Source of the DNA: Limnohabitans sp. MMS-10A-178
GTDB lineage: Bacteria > Pseudomonadota > Gammaproteobacteria > Burkholderiales > Burkholderiaceae_C
Direction: 5' to 3'
Length of the DNA stretch: 64,000 nucleotides
NCBI RefSeq assembly: GCF_003063375.1
Contig: NZ_NERY01000001.1
Span: forward strand, 496,001-560,000
The position numbers and the translations under genes are program-made. Below, in pieces: positions 1 through 8,775 of this stretch. Every line of letters starts with the position of its first letter. Within the stretch, counting starts at the first letter, position 1. Below the pieces are notes generated by a model, which saw nothing but the letters and a program-made list of their open reading frames with translations, made no database searches and was not told where the DNA came from.

Positions 1-743
1 CCAGCTAGCTTTGGGTTATTGCGCCAAGTGTCTTCTCTAACAATGCGCATGGGCAAGCCAGGCACCAACTCGGTCTGCCACACCATGTTGCCTTGCGTGA
101 GCATGCGCGCTGCTTGTTCGGCTGCGTCGCTGTCGGGCTCTAAGGCTGAAACCCATTGAGTTAGCTGTGCGGCACTGGGCTCTTGGAAAGAGGCATCGCG
201 CCTAGAAAGCCAGGCTTCATTGAGTTTTTGCGCTGCAAACACATCACTTTTGGCAATGGCTTCGTAAATGCTTTTGAGTTGGCTGTTGATGTCTGCAGAA
301 GAAGGAGCCTTAGGTTCACCGTCTTTGGGTTTAGCGGAAGTCTGTGCTGCAATACTCAACAAGAATGGCATCAAGTTGGCAACATTGCCATTCGATTTGG
401 CCAGCACACCACTCAACCAAGTTGACAAACCTTGCGCCAACAAGGGATGCACATCACCCGACTTCAATGCGTCGGGATCTGCGCCTTGAGGCTGGAACCC
501 AGGCACTGCCGGCTTGGGCGACTGAAGCAACGTTAAAGGCAGCGGCGCTGCCAGAGCAGATCGTGCCGCTTGCCCCTCTGCGCCTGCAAACACGGGCTGT
601 GTCCATTGCAAGGCTACTCGGCTGTCTAACGATTGCGCTTCTTCGGCCACACCGGGCACTGCAGTTACCGGCGACACCGGGCCCACCTCTAACTTTTGCG
701 TTAGCGGCAGGTGCAGTTCTTGAACTGGTGTGGGTATAAACAT
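1..743 (-). CDS. FliK-like flagellar hook-length control protein, 3' part cut off by window edge
   Basis: An open frame starts at an ATG (741-743) and runs off the left edge, giving about 247 residues. The visible part has a low-complexity Pro/Ala/Gln-rich N-terminus, then a helical middle, and just before the edge a segment reading MVWQTELVPGLPMRIV. That segment resembles the start of the FliK C-terminal domain and aligns in position with VLFSMTLPFVDANPIEL in the complete FliK-like protein at 56649-57686. FliK proteins are secreted rulers that set hook length and switch export specificity through FlhB. It lies 53 bases downstream of fliS on the same strand, a usual position for a FliK-like gene in Burkholderiales. 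There is no clear Shine-Dalgarno before this ATG. The assignment is an inference because the diagnostic domain is mostly outside the window. Confidence 0.55.
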   Translation of the reverse strand, partial: MFIPTPVQELHLPLTQKLEVGPVSPVTAVPGVAEEAQSLDSRVALQWTQPVFAGAEGQAARSALAAPLPLTLLQSPKPAVPGFQPQGADPDALKSGDVHPLLAQGLSTWLSGVLAKSNGNVANLMPFLLSIAAQTSAKPKDGEPKAPSSADINSQLKSIYEAIAKSDVFAAQKLNEAWLSRRDASFQEPSAAQLTQWVSALEPDSDAAEQAARMLTQGNMVWQTELVPGLPMRIVREDTWRNNPKLA

Positions 744-796
744 GGTGCCGAGCAATGATATGGCTTAGCGGCCATTTGGTAAATGCCCGTTGCTTA

Positions 797-1303
797 TTAG
801 GCGCTGGCGGCTAACGCGGCATTCATGCCGTTGATGCCACTAGAAGGCGTACCAACGGCTTTGCTAGACAAAGACTTTGCTGTTGCCATAACAGGCTGCA
901 AATACTTAGATGCAAAAGTCTCGTCCTTTTGACCAGCGTGTTCTAACCAAGCTTCAGCCAAAGGCACAAACGCATTGATCACGCCTTGAATCATTTCGGG
1001 GTCGCGGCGGAGGCGGGCGCGAATAATTTCTTTGCCGGCCCAGTCATAAATGAAGGCCAGGTTTTGTGCAATTTCGCCGCCTCTTTCTTTGTCCAAGCAA
1101 GACTCAAGGCCAGTGGTAATGAGGTCGATGGCTTTGGTTAAAGACTCAGATGAGTCTGCGCCTTCAGCCATTTGAATTTTGCCCGTTTGTAAATGATCAA
1201 GCAGGCGTTGGTAAACCATAGCCACAAGTTCTACAGGTTTGGCGGATGACACAGAGGTTTCGCGCTGTGTAGCTGCATAGGTTCGGTGTGCACGCATAGT
1301 CAT
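797..1303 (-). CDS. fliS: Flagellin export chaperone FliS
   Basis: 168 residues. FliS is a small cytoplasmic helical-bundle chaperone that binds the C-terminus of flagellin and keeps it unpolymerised until export. The N-terminal Tyr-containing segment (MRAHRTYAATQRETSV), the helix PVELVAMVYQRLLDHL and the segment GGEIAQNLAFIYDW are typical of the family. The last 30 residues are a Ser/Ala/Gly-rich tail beyond the usual length of about 130. The gene follows fliD by 36 bases in the filament operon. No fliT is seen after it. The two flagellins upstream in the same operon are its probable clients; no second fliS accompanies the two long flagellins at 32725-37604. Confidence 0.95.
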   Translation of the reverse strand: MTMRAHRTYAATQRETSVSSAKPVELVAMVYQRLLDHLQTGKIQMAEGADSSESLTKAIDLITTGLESCLDKERGGEIAQNLAFIYDWAGKEIIRARLRRDPEMIQGVINAFVPLAEAWLEHAGQKDETFASKYLQPVMATAKSLSSKAVGTPSSGINGMNAALAASA

Positions 1304-1339
1304 AAGGGTTCCTTTAACAAACAGGGGTTGCCACTAAAT

Positions 1340-2644
1340 TCAATTGTTTTTCTGGGAATTGGTGAGCCCATCCAGCGCGCTCTTCAAAGAGTCGCTGGTG
1401 CCTTGCAGTTTGAACAGCAAAGCGTCGAGTGAGGCGTATTGCGCGGTATAGCGAGCCTGCACAGCAATGAGTTTGTCTTGCAGCGCTGTTTTGCGCTTGT
1501 TGAGGTCGGACTGTGTGCTTTGCTCGCTGGCAATTCGATCTTGAATAACGCCGCCGCTCAAAATCATGTCGCCAATTTGGGAAGCTAAATCTGAGGTGGT
1601 GCTACTGCTGTAGCCAATGCGAACACCAGCGGCCAAGCGCGTTTGCAAAGTGCTGCTGGCAGCCGCCAACAAGGTATCGTCTACCGCCAAATTGCCACTG
1701 TCTAGAAGCTTCAGGCCCATAGCAGACAAATCGGTTTGACCTGCTAATGCGCCACCTGTGAGGTTGGTCATGGGCAGCATAAGCCCAGTAAGCACTTGGC
1801 GCATCATGCTGGCCACACCAAAGTCGCTGTTTAAAACACCTCGTGACGATGCATCCATGCTGGAGGCGGTTTGAGATTTGAACAAAGAATACAAATCGTT
1901 GTAGGCTTTGACCAAGGCATCTAGTTTGGGCCTGGCCGATACAGAGTCATTTGATACCGTCAAGGTAACGGGTGTTGCCAATGCCGTAGTTGTGGCCAAG
2001 TTGAGCGTAATGCCTGTAATGGCATCAGACACCGTATTGCTAGCGCGGGTGAACTCTACGCCATTGAGTTTAAAAGTAGCATTTTGGGCTGCTTGGTATT
2101 GCGTCTTGGTAATGCCTGCTGCTACCGTGTTATCCGTCAAAGAAAATGCAGCAGCGGTGCCTGTTGTTTTTGACTTTAGCGAGAGTACATACTGCCCTGT
2201 ATTGCTCAGAAAAACAGTGGCATCGGCACTTGTTTTAACGGCAGCTTGCGCAGCATCGTCGTACCAAGCTTGCGCATCTGCTGCTGTGGTAAATCCAGAC
2301 ACATTCCAAATGGTAGGCTGCGCAAGGCTGCTTACTTCCATTTGATAACTGGCCGCAGTGGCCGCAGCAGTAATTTCTGCCGATGCCACCGAAGCATTGC
2401 TAATTTTTGCCGCTTGCTTGGAAAAATTTGCCGGCGTTTGAAGTTCAATTAAGCTGGCTTTGAGTGCAGACAACTGACTTTTAATTTGGCCCAAGGCCGT
2501 AATTTTGACCGTAGACCTGCTGATTCTGGCGTCTAGCTTGTTAACCGGTACGTTTTCGGCTTCCATGAGCCCACTCACAATGCCAGCCACATCGAGTGAG
2601 CTGCCTGCGCGTGAAGAACTGCTAGAAGTGGAAGAGACTGCCAT
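1340..2644 (-). CDS. fliD: Filament cap protein FliD (compact copy)
   Basis: 434 residues. FliD (HAP2) forms the cap at the filament tip under which exported flagellin polymerises. The N-terminal pattern SSLDVAGIVSGLMEAENVPV and the C-terminal heptad-rich region (about residues 360-430, with RKTALQDKLIAVQARYTAQ) are the D0/D1 hallmarks. A flagellin-type hook motif around NATFKLNGVEFTRASNTVSDAITG lies in the middle. It follows flaG by 19 bases and precedes fliS. A second, longer FliD (619 residues) is encoded at 39112-40971. The two differ in the surface domains, so they may cap different filaments. No strong ribosome binding site is visible before the ATG; translation may be coupled to flaG. 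Confidence 0.95.
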   Translation of the reverse strand: MAVSSTSSSSSRAGSSLDVAGIVSGLMEAENVPVNKLDARISRSTVKITALGQIKSQLSALKASLIELQTPANFSKQAAKISNASVASAEITAAATAASYQMEVSSLAQPTIWNVSGFTTAADAQAWYDDAAQAAVKTSADATVFLSNTGQYVLSLKSKTTGTAAAFSLTDNTVAAGITKTQYQAAQNATFKLNGVEFTRASNTVSDAITGITLNLATTTALATPVTLTVSNDSVSARPKLDALVKAYNDLYSLFKSQTASSMDASSRGVLNSDFGVASMMRQVLTGLMLPMTNLTGGALAGQTDLSAMGLKLLDSGNLAVDDTLLAAASSTLQTRLAAGVRIGYSSSTTSDLASQIGDMILSGGVIQDRIASEQSTQSDLNKRKTALQDKLIAVQARYTAQYASLDALLFKLQGTSDSLKSALDGLTNSQKNN

Positions 2645-2663
2645 GATCTAGCAAATGCAAAAA

Positions 2664-3044
2664 TCAGGCCACCTGATGAACCATTTTGTTACCGAGCATT
2701 TCAAAAGAGCGAGCAAGGCGCAACAACTCTTCAGAAGGTAGAGTGCGAATGACTTCGCCAGTATCAGGATCGACCAGCTGAACAATCATGTGGCCTGAGG
2801 TTTCGTCTTTTGAAATACGAACAGACCGAGCTTGGGATGAGATGAAGTGCTGGATGTCGCGCATTGCCGTTTCAGCGGCGTCTCTTACCTCTTGGCTAGA
2901 CTCTCGTACATTGGTCTTAGGCAGTGGTACGCTGGCCACCTTAGACACAACATTGGCATCGGTGGCTGGAGCCGTTTCAATGGGGGCCTTGACGTTAGAC
3001 AACATAGACCCCAGATTGACTGCATTTTTAGAAATCGCATCCAT
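2664..3044 (-). CDS. flaG: FlaG family protein (copy 1)
   Basis: 126 residues. FlaG proteins are small cytoplasmic or filament-associated proteins that affect filament length; their biochemical role is poorly understood. The C-terminal half carries the family pattern: a helix (REVRDAAETAMRDIQHFI), a strand pair around SGHMIVQLVDPDTGEVIRTLPSEELL and a final amphipathic helix. The first 50 residues are variable and Ala/Val/Pro-rich. A good ribosome binding site (AAGGAG) sits 8 bases before the ATG. The gene lies between the second flagellin and fliD, separated from the flagellin by a hairpin (3067-3096). A paralogue is encoded at 37740-38138. Confidence 0.93.
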   Translation of the reverse strand: MDAISKNAVNLGSMLSNVKAPIETAPATDANVVSKVASVPLPKTNVRESSQEVRDAAETAMRDIQHFISSQARSVRISKDETSGHMIVQLVDPDTGEVIRTLPSEELLRLARSFEMLGNKMVHQVA

Positions 3045-3066
3045 GGGTTGTTTCTCCTTTAAAGAA

Positions 3067-3096
3067 TCTCAACCAGATTTTGAAGACTGGTTGAGA
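3067..3096 (-). terminator. Hairpin between flagellin 2 and flaG, possible attenuator
   Basis: On the minus strand the sequence TCTCAACCAG, a 10-base loop, then CTGGTTGAGA forms a perfect 10-bp stem just after the flagellin stop codon. Only a short T-containing tract (TTCTTT) follows before the flaG ribosome binding site. It could act as a partial terminator that makes flagellin mRNA more abundant than flaG-fliD-fliS mRNA, or as a 3' stabiliser of the flagellin message. Confidence 0.5.
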
Positions 3097-3105
3097 AACT
3101 TCATA

Positions 3106-4242
3106 TTACTTCAACAGGCTCAAAATGACATTAGGCATCTGGTTTGCCTGGGCCAACATGGCTGTAGCGGCTTGTTGCAAGATTTGACCTTTGGTCAATG
3201 AAGCTGTTTCACTAGCGTAGTCGGTGTCTTGAACACGGCTACGTGCAGCAGTTAAATTTGCTGAAAGCTCTGTGACATTGTTAACTGCATAGTCCATTTG
3301 ATTTTGATATGCACCTAATTCTGAACGTTGTTTTGTCAACAATGTTAGGTAATCAGAAGCTGCTTTGCTCGTTGTTTCAAATGCAGTTTGTGCAGTAGAA
3401 GCTGTTGCTGAAGCCAAATTGGTTGAGTAAACGGCCTCTGCAAGTGACTTAGAAGCATTAGTGCTGTTTTTAGTTAAAACGCCTTTGTCAAAAACAATGA
3501 TGTCACCTGTAGTCCAGGCAGTACCAGCTGCTAGTGTTATGGTTAATCGATCTGATGAGACTGCAGTACTGGCATGCAAAGTGCCCAAGGCTACATAAGC
3601 ACCAGCGCCATCCATTTTCCAAATTGTTCCTCCGTTTGCCACAGACGCTGCTGCTGCAGAGGATAAAGTTAGCGATGTCGCTGAAGCATTTCCAGTGTTG
3701 GTTGCCGTAGCAAAATTGCCACCAATATTAAAAAAACCACTATTTTTTAAAGCTATAGTGTCAGAAGTAGCAGCACTAGAATAGATAGTCGTTTTTGTAT
3801 CTGTCGAAGTTGCGCTCTCTGCAACATTCAATAAACTAATGCCTGCAAAACTAGTGCGGTTTGCAATTGAACTAATTGAACTTAGCAAACCCTTTAACTC
3901 GTTTTGAATAGCTGTCCGACCATCCTGATTCATTGAACCATTCGCTCCTTGTGTTGAAAGAGTCAAAATGCGCTGGGCCATTTCAGTCGCCGCATTGATT
4001 GCACCCTCTGCGGTTTGAACCATGGAAATGCCATCGTTTAAGTTGCGGACACCTTGGTTAGCGCCATTAATTTGTTGAGTTAAAGCGTTTGCAATACCTA
4101 AGCCAGCCGCATCATCTTTAGCCCTATTGATGCGTAGACCAGAAGACAAGCGTTCTACGGAAGAAGCCATTGCACCTTGAGCTGACTGAAGGTTTTTAGA
4201 CGCCAACACTGAGGCGATATTTGTACCCAAAACTGCGGCCAT
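3106..4242 (-). CDS. fliC: Flagellin (short type, second gene of pair)
   Basis: 378 residues. It has the conserved N-terminal D0/D1 helices (residues 1-140, with VERLSSGLRINRAKDDAAGLGIANAL and NDGISMVQTAEGAI) and C-terminal D1/D0 helices (last 90 residues, ending MLAQANQMPNVILSLLK). Between them is a small variable domain of about 120 residues, rich in Thr/Ser/Ala. Its ends are nearly identical to those of the flagellin directly upstream (4266-5156), so the pair looks like a tandem duplication followed by divergence of the middle. The gap to the upstream flagellin is 23 bases, and no separate promoter is seen. It may therefore be transcribed from the sigma-28 promoter at 5218-5246. Confidence 0.96.
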   Translation of the reverse strand: MAAVLGTNIASVLASKNLQSAQGAMASSVERLSSGLRINRAKDDAAGLGIANALTQQINGANQGVRNLNDGISMVQTAEGAINAATEMAQRILTLSTQGANGSMNQDGRTAIQNELKGLLSSISSIANRTSFAGISLLNVAESATSTDTKTTIYSSAATSDTIALKNSGFFNIGGNFATATNTGNASATSLTLSSAAAASVANGGTIWKMDGAGAYVALGTLHASTAVSSDRLTITLAAGTAWTTGDIIVFDKGVLTKNSTNASKSLAEAVYSTNLASATASTAQTAFETTSKAASDYLTLLTKQRSELGAYQNQMDYAVNNVTELSANLTAARSRVQDTDYASETASLTKGQILQQAATAMLAQANQMPNVILSLLK

Positions 4243-4265
4243 ATTTATTCTCCAATTAAAAAAGT

Positions 4266-5156
4266 TTATTTAAGGAGTGACAAAATGACGTTAGGCATTT
4301 GGTTAGCTTGGGCCAGCATTGCAGTGGCAGCTTGCTGCAAGATTTGACCTTTAGTCAACGAAGCAGTTTCAGCAGCGTAATCGGTATCTTGAACACGACT
4401 GCGTGCGGCTGTCAAATTAGCAGATAATTCAGTCACGTTATTGACTGCGTATTCCATTTTATTCTGGGTTGCACCTAACGATGATCTTTGAGTATCAAGA
4501 GCTGTAATGTATGAGTTTGCTTCGGTTATTACTGTCGTAAAATCTGATGCTGCCGCACTTGAACCAGCAGTTGCAACTGCTGCAATTGCTTTTTTCAAAT
4601 CGCCTGCTGCACCAGCATAGGTAGAACCGTAGGCTGCGCTAGCTGTATCAGTCCAAATAGCGTTAATGCTAGTTGCCGAGCCAATTGTGACCGTATCACT
4701 CGAAACATTACTTGCGTAAATCGTAATGTCCGCAGATGCTCCCAACAATGCATTATTGGAAAACTTAGTCCTAGATTGAATGCTTCCAATTGCACCCCAA
4801 AGCTGCGTCAATTCATTTGAAATTGCTAATCTTTGATCGGAGTTCATGCTTCCGTTGGCACCTTGTGTGGCTAGGGTCAATATACGCTGAGCCATTTCAG
4901 AAGCTGCACTAATAGCTCCCTCAGCCGTTTGCACCATAGAGATACCGTCATTCAAATTACGGACGCCTTGATTTGCGCCATTGATTTGTTGTGTCAACGC
5001 ATTGGCAATGCCTAAGCCGGCCGCGTCATCTCTTGCACGATTGATACGCAAACCAGAAGACAAGCGCTCAACAGAATTGGCCATGTCAGACTGCGCAGAC
5101 TGAAGATTTTTGGAAGCCCAAATCGAAGCGATGTTTGTACCTAATACTGCAGCCAT
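4266..5156 (-). CDS. fliC: Flagellin (short type, first gene of pair)
   Basis: 296 residues, near the lower end for flagellins. The N-terminal and C-terminal helices match the flagellin at 3106-4242 almost residue for residue (shared RINRARDDAAGLGIANAL and the same final 17 residues). Its variable middle is only about 90 residues, so the surface domain is very small. One substitution, Trp in the N-terminal segment SIWASKN where the sister gene has SVLASKN, lies in the D0 helix. A strong ribosome binding site (AGGAG) precedes the ATG. The gene is the first of an operon running through flagellin 2, flaG, fliD and fliS, and it diverges from flhA. Confidence 0.96.
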   Translation of the reverse strand: MAAVLGTNIASIWASKNLQSAQSDMANSVERLSSGLRINRARDDAAGLGIANALTQQINGANQGVRNLNDGISMVQTAEGAISAASEMAQRILTLATQGANGSMNSDQRLAISNELTQLWGAIGSIQSRTKFSNNALLGASADITIYASNVSSDTVTIGSATSINAIWTDTASAAYGSTYAGAAGDLKKAIAAVATAGSSAAASDFTTVITEANSYITALDTQRSSLGATQNKMEYAVNNVTELSANLTAARSRVQDTDYAAETASLTKGQILQQAATAMLAQANQMPNVILSLLK

Positions 5157-5217
5157 GAGATTCTCCTAAAAAGGTTGTTGGTTGTTAGGCCGGTATTTCC
5201 AAAGGCCCTACAGCATC

Positions 5218-5246
5218 TCTTACGGCCCCCCTCCCCAATCTGTTTA
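5218..5246 (-). promoter_or_regulatory. Probable sigma-28 (FliA) promoter of the short flagellin operon
   Basis: On the minus strand TAAACAGA is followed after 12 bases by GCCGTAAG, close to the FliA consensus TAAAGTTT-N11-GCCGATAA. The leader to the flagellin ATG would be about 55 bases. The -10 part lacks one base of the consensus, and the -35 part is good only in its first four bases. Confidence 0.6.
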
Positions 5247-5355
5247 GCGTTTCGATCCAGAAATCACTCAATCCCCCTTAAATAACAACTCTGTAATCTT
5301 CCATTGCCCAATTTCCAACCCCTAATTGGTAACATGTTGAAAACCAATTAACTAA

Positions 5356-7443
5356 ATGGCAACCATCACGTCCAGACTTGAAGGGCTCAAGAAGCCTTTG
5401 GCTCAAGCCGGCGTGCCGGTCATGGTGCTGCTCATCCTGGTCATGATGCTGGTGCCCCTGCCGGCACTCCTGCTAGACCTGCTTTTCACGCTCAACATCG
5501 GCATGGCCATCATGGTCCTTATTGCCGCCTTGAATGTCAAAAGCTTCAAAGACTTTGTTTCTTTTCCCACGCTATTACTCATTACCACCCTCATGCGTTT
5601 GTCGCTCAATGTGGCTTCCACGCGCATTGTGTTGTTAAACGGTCACACAGGCACCGATGCTGCAGGCAAGGTCATTGAGTCGTTTGGGCAGTTCCTCATT
5701 GGCGGCAATTTCACGGTGGGTGTGGTCATTTTTATCCTCATCACCATCATCAATTTCGTGGTCATTACCAAGGGCTCGGGGCGTGTGGCCGAGGTGTCTG
5801 CTCGCTTTGCGTTGGACTCTATGCCTGGCAAACAAATGGCCATTGATGCCGACATGAATGCGGGCCTTATTAAGCAAGAGGAAGCCAAGCAGCGGCGCCA
5901 AGAGGTGGCGCAAGAGGCCGACTTTTTTGGCTCCATGGACGGTGCGTCTAAGTTTGTGCGCGGCGATGCCATTGCCGGCATTCTCATTTTGGTGATCAAC
6001 CTCATTGGCGGCTTGATCATTGGCATGATTGCGCACAACATGAGCTTTGACAAAGCGCTCACCATTTACGGCACGCTCACCATTGGCGATGGTCTGGTTG
6101 CCCAGGTGCCTGCGCTTATTATTTCTACAGCGGCTGGTATTTTGGTCACGCGTGTGGCCACCGAAGACAATTTCTCCGAGCAGCTTTCCAAGCAGATGAG
6201 CAGCAACCAAAGCTCATTGTTCATTGCTGCCGGTGTGCTGGGCTTGTTGGGCGTGTTGCCTGGTATGCCGCATGCCATGTTTATTTCATTTGCAGTGTTT
6301 TTTGCTGGCTTGGCGTACATGATCAGGCGCAAAGCGGCCAATGTGGTTAGCGATACGGCCGCCTTCAACAAAGATGAAGCTGCCCGGCAAGAGTTAGGCT
6401 GGACCGATGTGCCCGTGGTGGAGCCTTTGTGCTTAGAGTTGCCTTACCGCCTCATTCCCATGGTGGACAAAGGCGAAGACAGCGACCTTATCAAGCGCAT
6501 TAGAGCCATTCGGCGCAAGTTTATTAACGACATGGGTTTCCTTACGCCTTCGGTGCACATTCGAGACAATCTGCAACTGCCACCCGAAACCTATCGCTTC
6601 TTAATTTACGGCGGCGAAGTGGGGCGTGGTCAGTGCTTGCCCGACAGGTTGTTGGCCATTGCGCCGGAGGGTGTCGAGCCTATGCCTGGTTTGCAAATTC
6701 GCGACCCCTCCTTTGGCATGCCCGCCACTTGGATTGAAACCAGCAGCCGAGAATTTGCCATCAGCCGTGGGCACACCGTGGTGGAGCCCGCCGTGGTTAT
6801 GGCCACGCACCTAGACACGCTCATTCACCGCCACGCTTCAGAGCTTTTGGGCCGGCAAGAAACGCAAGAACTGCTTGATCACTTTAAAGGCAGTTTTCCC
6901 AAGCTGGTGGAAGATGTGGTGCCCAAGGTGGTGCCATTGGCTTTGTTGCAGCGTTTGCTCCAGCTGTTGCTTGAAGAAGGCATCAATGTGAAAGACCTGC
7001 GAACCATTTTGGAAGTGGCTGCAGAGCACGCTCCCAAAACGCCAGATCCATTGGACATTCTGCCCATGGTGCGCCAAGCTTTGCGCCGTACCATTGTGCA
7101 AAACGCTTTAGGCAGTGGCCAACAAGCCCGAGTGTTGGGCGTGCAGCCTGAGTTTGAGCGCCTCATTGAGCAAGCCATTGGCACTGCCGCGGTAGCACCC
7201 GATGGTGTGATTGAGCCTTCGCTCATGCGCCTGTTGGTGCAAGAAATTTCTACCCATGTAGACGACATGGAGGCCAAAAACTTGCCACCCGTCATTGTGT
7301 GCAACCCTCGCACGCGATTAACTTTTGCCAGAATTGTGAAGAAAATTCGCAGTCAAGCGCATGTGTTGGCCATGACAGAATTGCCGCTAGACACACAGCT
7401 CACGTTTGAAAAATTCTTGTGTTCGCAGGCAAGTGCTGGCTAA
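5356..7443 (+). CDS. flhA: Flagellar export gate protein FlhA
   Basis: 695 residues, the normal length. FlhA is the inner-membrane export gate of the flagellar type III secretion apparatus; its cytoplasmic domain forms the nonameric docking ring for chaperone-substrate complexes. Residues 1-320 contain about eight hydrophobic segments and the family signature around LMRLSLNVASTRIVLLNG. The cytoplasmic FHIPEP motif region with KQEEAKQRRQEVAQEADFFG follows, and residues 350-695 form the soluble domain. It is the first gene of flhA-flhF-flhG-fliA, the order found in polar flagellates. No sigma-54 or sigma-28 promoter is recognisable in the 199 bases upstream. flhB lies more than 55 kb away at 62796-63944. 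Confidence 0.98.
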   Translation: MATITSRLEGLKKPLAQAGVPVMVLLILVMMLVPLPALLLDLLFTLNIGMAIMVLIAALNVKSFKDFVSFPTLLLITTLMRLSLNVASTRIVLLNGHTGTDAAGKVIESFGQFLIGGNFTVGVVIFILITIINFVVITKGSGRVAEVSARFALDSMPGKQMAIDADMNAGLIKQEEAKQRRQEVAQEADFFGSMDGASKFVRGDAIAGILILVINLIGGLIIGMIAHNMSFDKALTIYGTLTIGDGLVAQVPALIISTAAGILVTRVATEDNFSEQLSKQMSSNQSSLFIAAGVLGLLGVLPGMPHAMFISFAVFFAGLAYMIRRKAANVVSDTAAFNKDEAARQELGWTDVPVVEPLCLELPYRLIPMVDKGEDSDLIKRIRAIRRKFINDMGFLTPSVHIRDNLQLPPETYRFLIYGGEVGRGQCLPDRLLAIAPEGVEPMPGLQIRDPSFGMPATWIETSSREFAISRGHTVVEPAVVMATHLDTLIHRHASELLGRQETQELLDHFKGSFPKLVEDVVPKVVPLALLQRLLQLLLEEGINVKDLRTILEVAAEHAPKTPDPLDILPMVRQALRRTIVQNALGSGQQARVLGVQPEFERLIEQAIGTAAVAPDGVIEPSLMRLLVQEISTHVDDMEAKNLPPVIVCNPRTRLTFARIVKKIRSQAHVLAMTELPLDTQLTFEKFLCSQASAG

Positions 7444-7482
7444 ATCAAATATAAACACAATAAAGCGGAATAACTCTTTCAA

Positions 7483-8775
7483 ATGGCCCCCCACAAAATC
7501 ATTGCAGCTACCACCACCGAAGCGCTTAAGCTGGTTCGCGAGCAAGTGGGTGGCGATGCTTTGGTGTTGTCCACCCGAGATACACCAGACGGTGTGGAAA
7601 TTGTGGCCATTTCGCCAGAAGCACTGGCCAAGATGTCGCAAAGGCCTGAAGCCAAAGTGGCGCCAGTTGCAAGTCCAGCTGCTAATCCTTTAGCTCCAAG
7701 CCCTAGCAGCACGGCTTCTGCAAATAGCTTTAGCTCGCCTGCAACGGCCGCTGCCCCTAAGGTTTTCAAGCCATCAGCAGCAGATTTTTCACCCCCCGAA
7801 GACAAGCGCGTCGACAAACTGTTGGCCGAGTTTTCTGAAGTGAAGCAATTGCTGCAAACGCATTTGTCAGCCCGAGCGTGGGACGACATGCAGGCGCAAT
7901 CTACAGAAAAAGCGGAAGCACTTCGCATTCTTTTGAATGCAGGATTTTCTCCACAACTTTGTGGTGAAACGGCAGATCAATTGAGCGCGCAAGGCCCTTC
8001 CGATGTGCCCTTGATGGATCGCTTGCAGGCCTTGCTCGAATCTAAAATTCAAACCCTAGACCCGCTCTCGGTGTTTGACCCCGGTGGTGTGTTTGCTTTT
8101 ATTGGCCCCACTGGCGTGGGTAAAACCACTGCCATTGCCAAAATTGCTGCGCGCTGTGTGCTGCGCTATGGCCGCGACCAATTGGCCTTGCTCACCACCG
8201 ACACGTTTCGCATTGGCGCGCAAGAACAATTGAAGGTTTATGCCAAAATTATTGGCGTACCTGTGGTGTCATTGCGCGACAGCGACGATTTGGCCTCCAA
8301 GCTCAGTAGCATGAAAGACCGCCGAGTTATTTTGCTAGATACCGCCGGTGTGAGCCAACGCGACACCCAAATGCTTGAGCAGTCGCAATTGTTGCTAGAA
8401 GGAGCACCTGCGCTCAAGCGCATTTTGGTCATGAGCAGCACCACCGATTTGCGCACGCAAGAAGATGTGATCTTGATGTACCAAATGGCCGAGAAGAATG
8501 AAAAGTCTCGCGCTGTAACCGCGGCCATCATTACCAAAACAGATGAGGCCGCGCAAATTGGCCCTGTGCTCGATTGCCTCATTCGCCATCAGTTGCCGCT
8601 TATGTTTTTGGCCAACGGCCAGCGCGTGCCCGAAGACTTAAGCCAAGCCAACACGGCCTACCTTAGCCACAGAGCATTGCGCCCGCGCATGCTGTCTAGC
8701 CGTTTGCAAATTCCCGACGATCAAATACCGGTGCACATGGCCGACCAATTGAACGATTGGGTCAAGGCTTCATGA
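7483..8775 (+). CDS. flhF: Signal-recognition-type GTPase FlhF
   Basis: 430 residues. FlhF is an SRP-family GTPase that sets the polar site and number of flagella. The N-terminal basic domain (residues 1-50), a Pro/Ala/Ser linker (50-105) and a helical N domain (105-195) precede the GTPase domain. That domain shows the G1 loop GPTGVGKTT (208-216), the SRP-family motif DTFRIGAQEQL near residue 240, the G3 motif LDTAG near 285 and the TKxD motif (ITKTDEA). Its stop overlaps the flhG start by 4 bases (ATGA), implying coupled translation. The GTPase motifs are intact, in contrast to its partner FlhG. Confidence 0.97.
   Translation: MAPHKIIAATTTEALKLVREQVGGDALVLSTRDTPDGVEIVAISPEALAKMSQRPEAKVAPVASPAANPLAPSPSSTASANSFSSPATAAAPKVFKPSAADFSPPEDKRVDKLLAEFSEVKQLLQTHLSARAWDDMQAQSTEKAEALRILLNAGFSPQLCGETADQLSAQGPSDVPLMDRLQALLESKIQTLDPLSVFDPGGVFAFIGPTGVGKTTAIAKIAARCVLRYGRDQLALLTTDTFRIGAQEQLKVYAKIIGVPVVSLRDSDDLASKLSSMKDRRVILLDTAGVSQRDTQMLEQSQLLLEGAPALKRILVMSSTTDLRTQEDVILMYQMAEKNEKSRAVTAAIITKTDEAAQIGPVLDCLIRHQLPLMFLANGQRVPEDLSQANTAYLSHRALRPRMLSSRLQIPDDQIPVHMADQLNDWVKAS

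Noticed and set aside
344..739. 131-residue plus-strand open frame at the left edge
   Set aside because: It is the antisense shadow of the FliK-like gene, whose frame, start and composition are more protein-like.
5635..6210. 191-residue minus-strand open frame inside flhA
   Set aside because: Antisense to highly conserved FlhA membrane segments, with His/Asn-rich composition and no family features.
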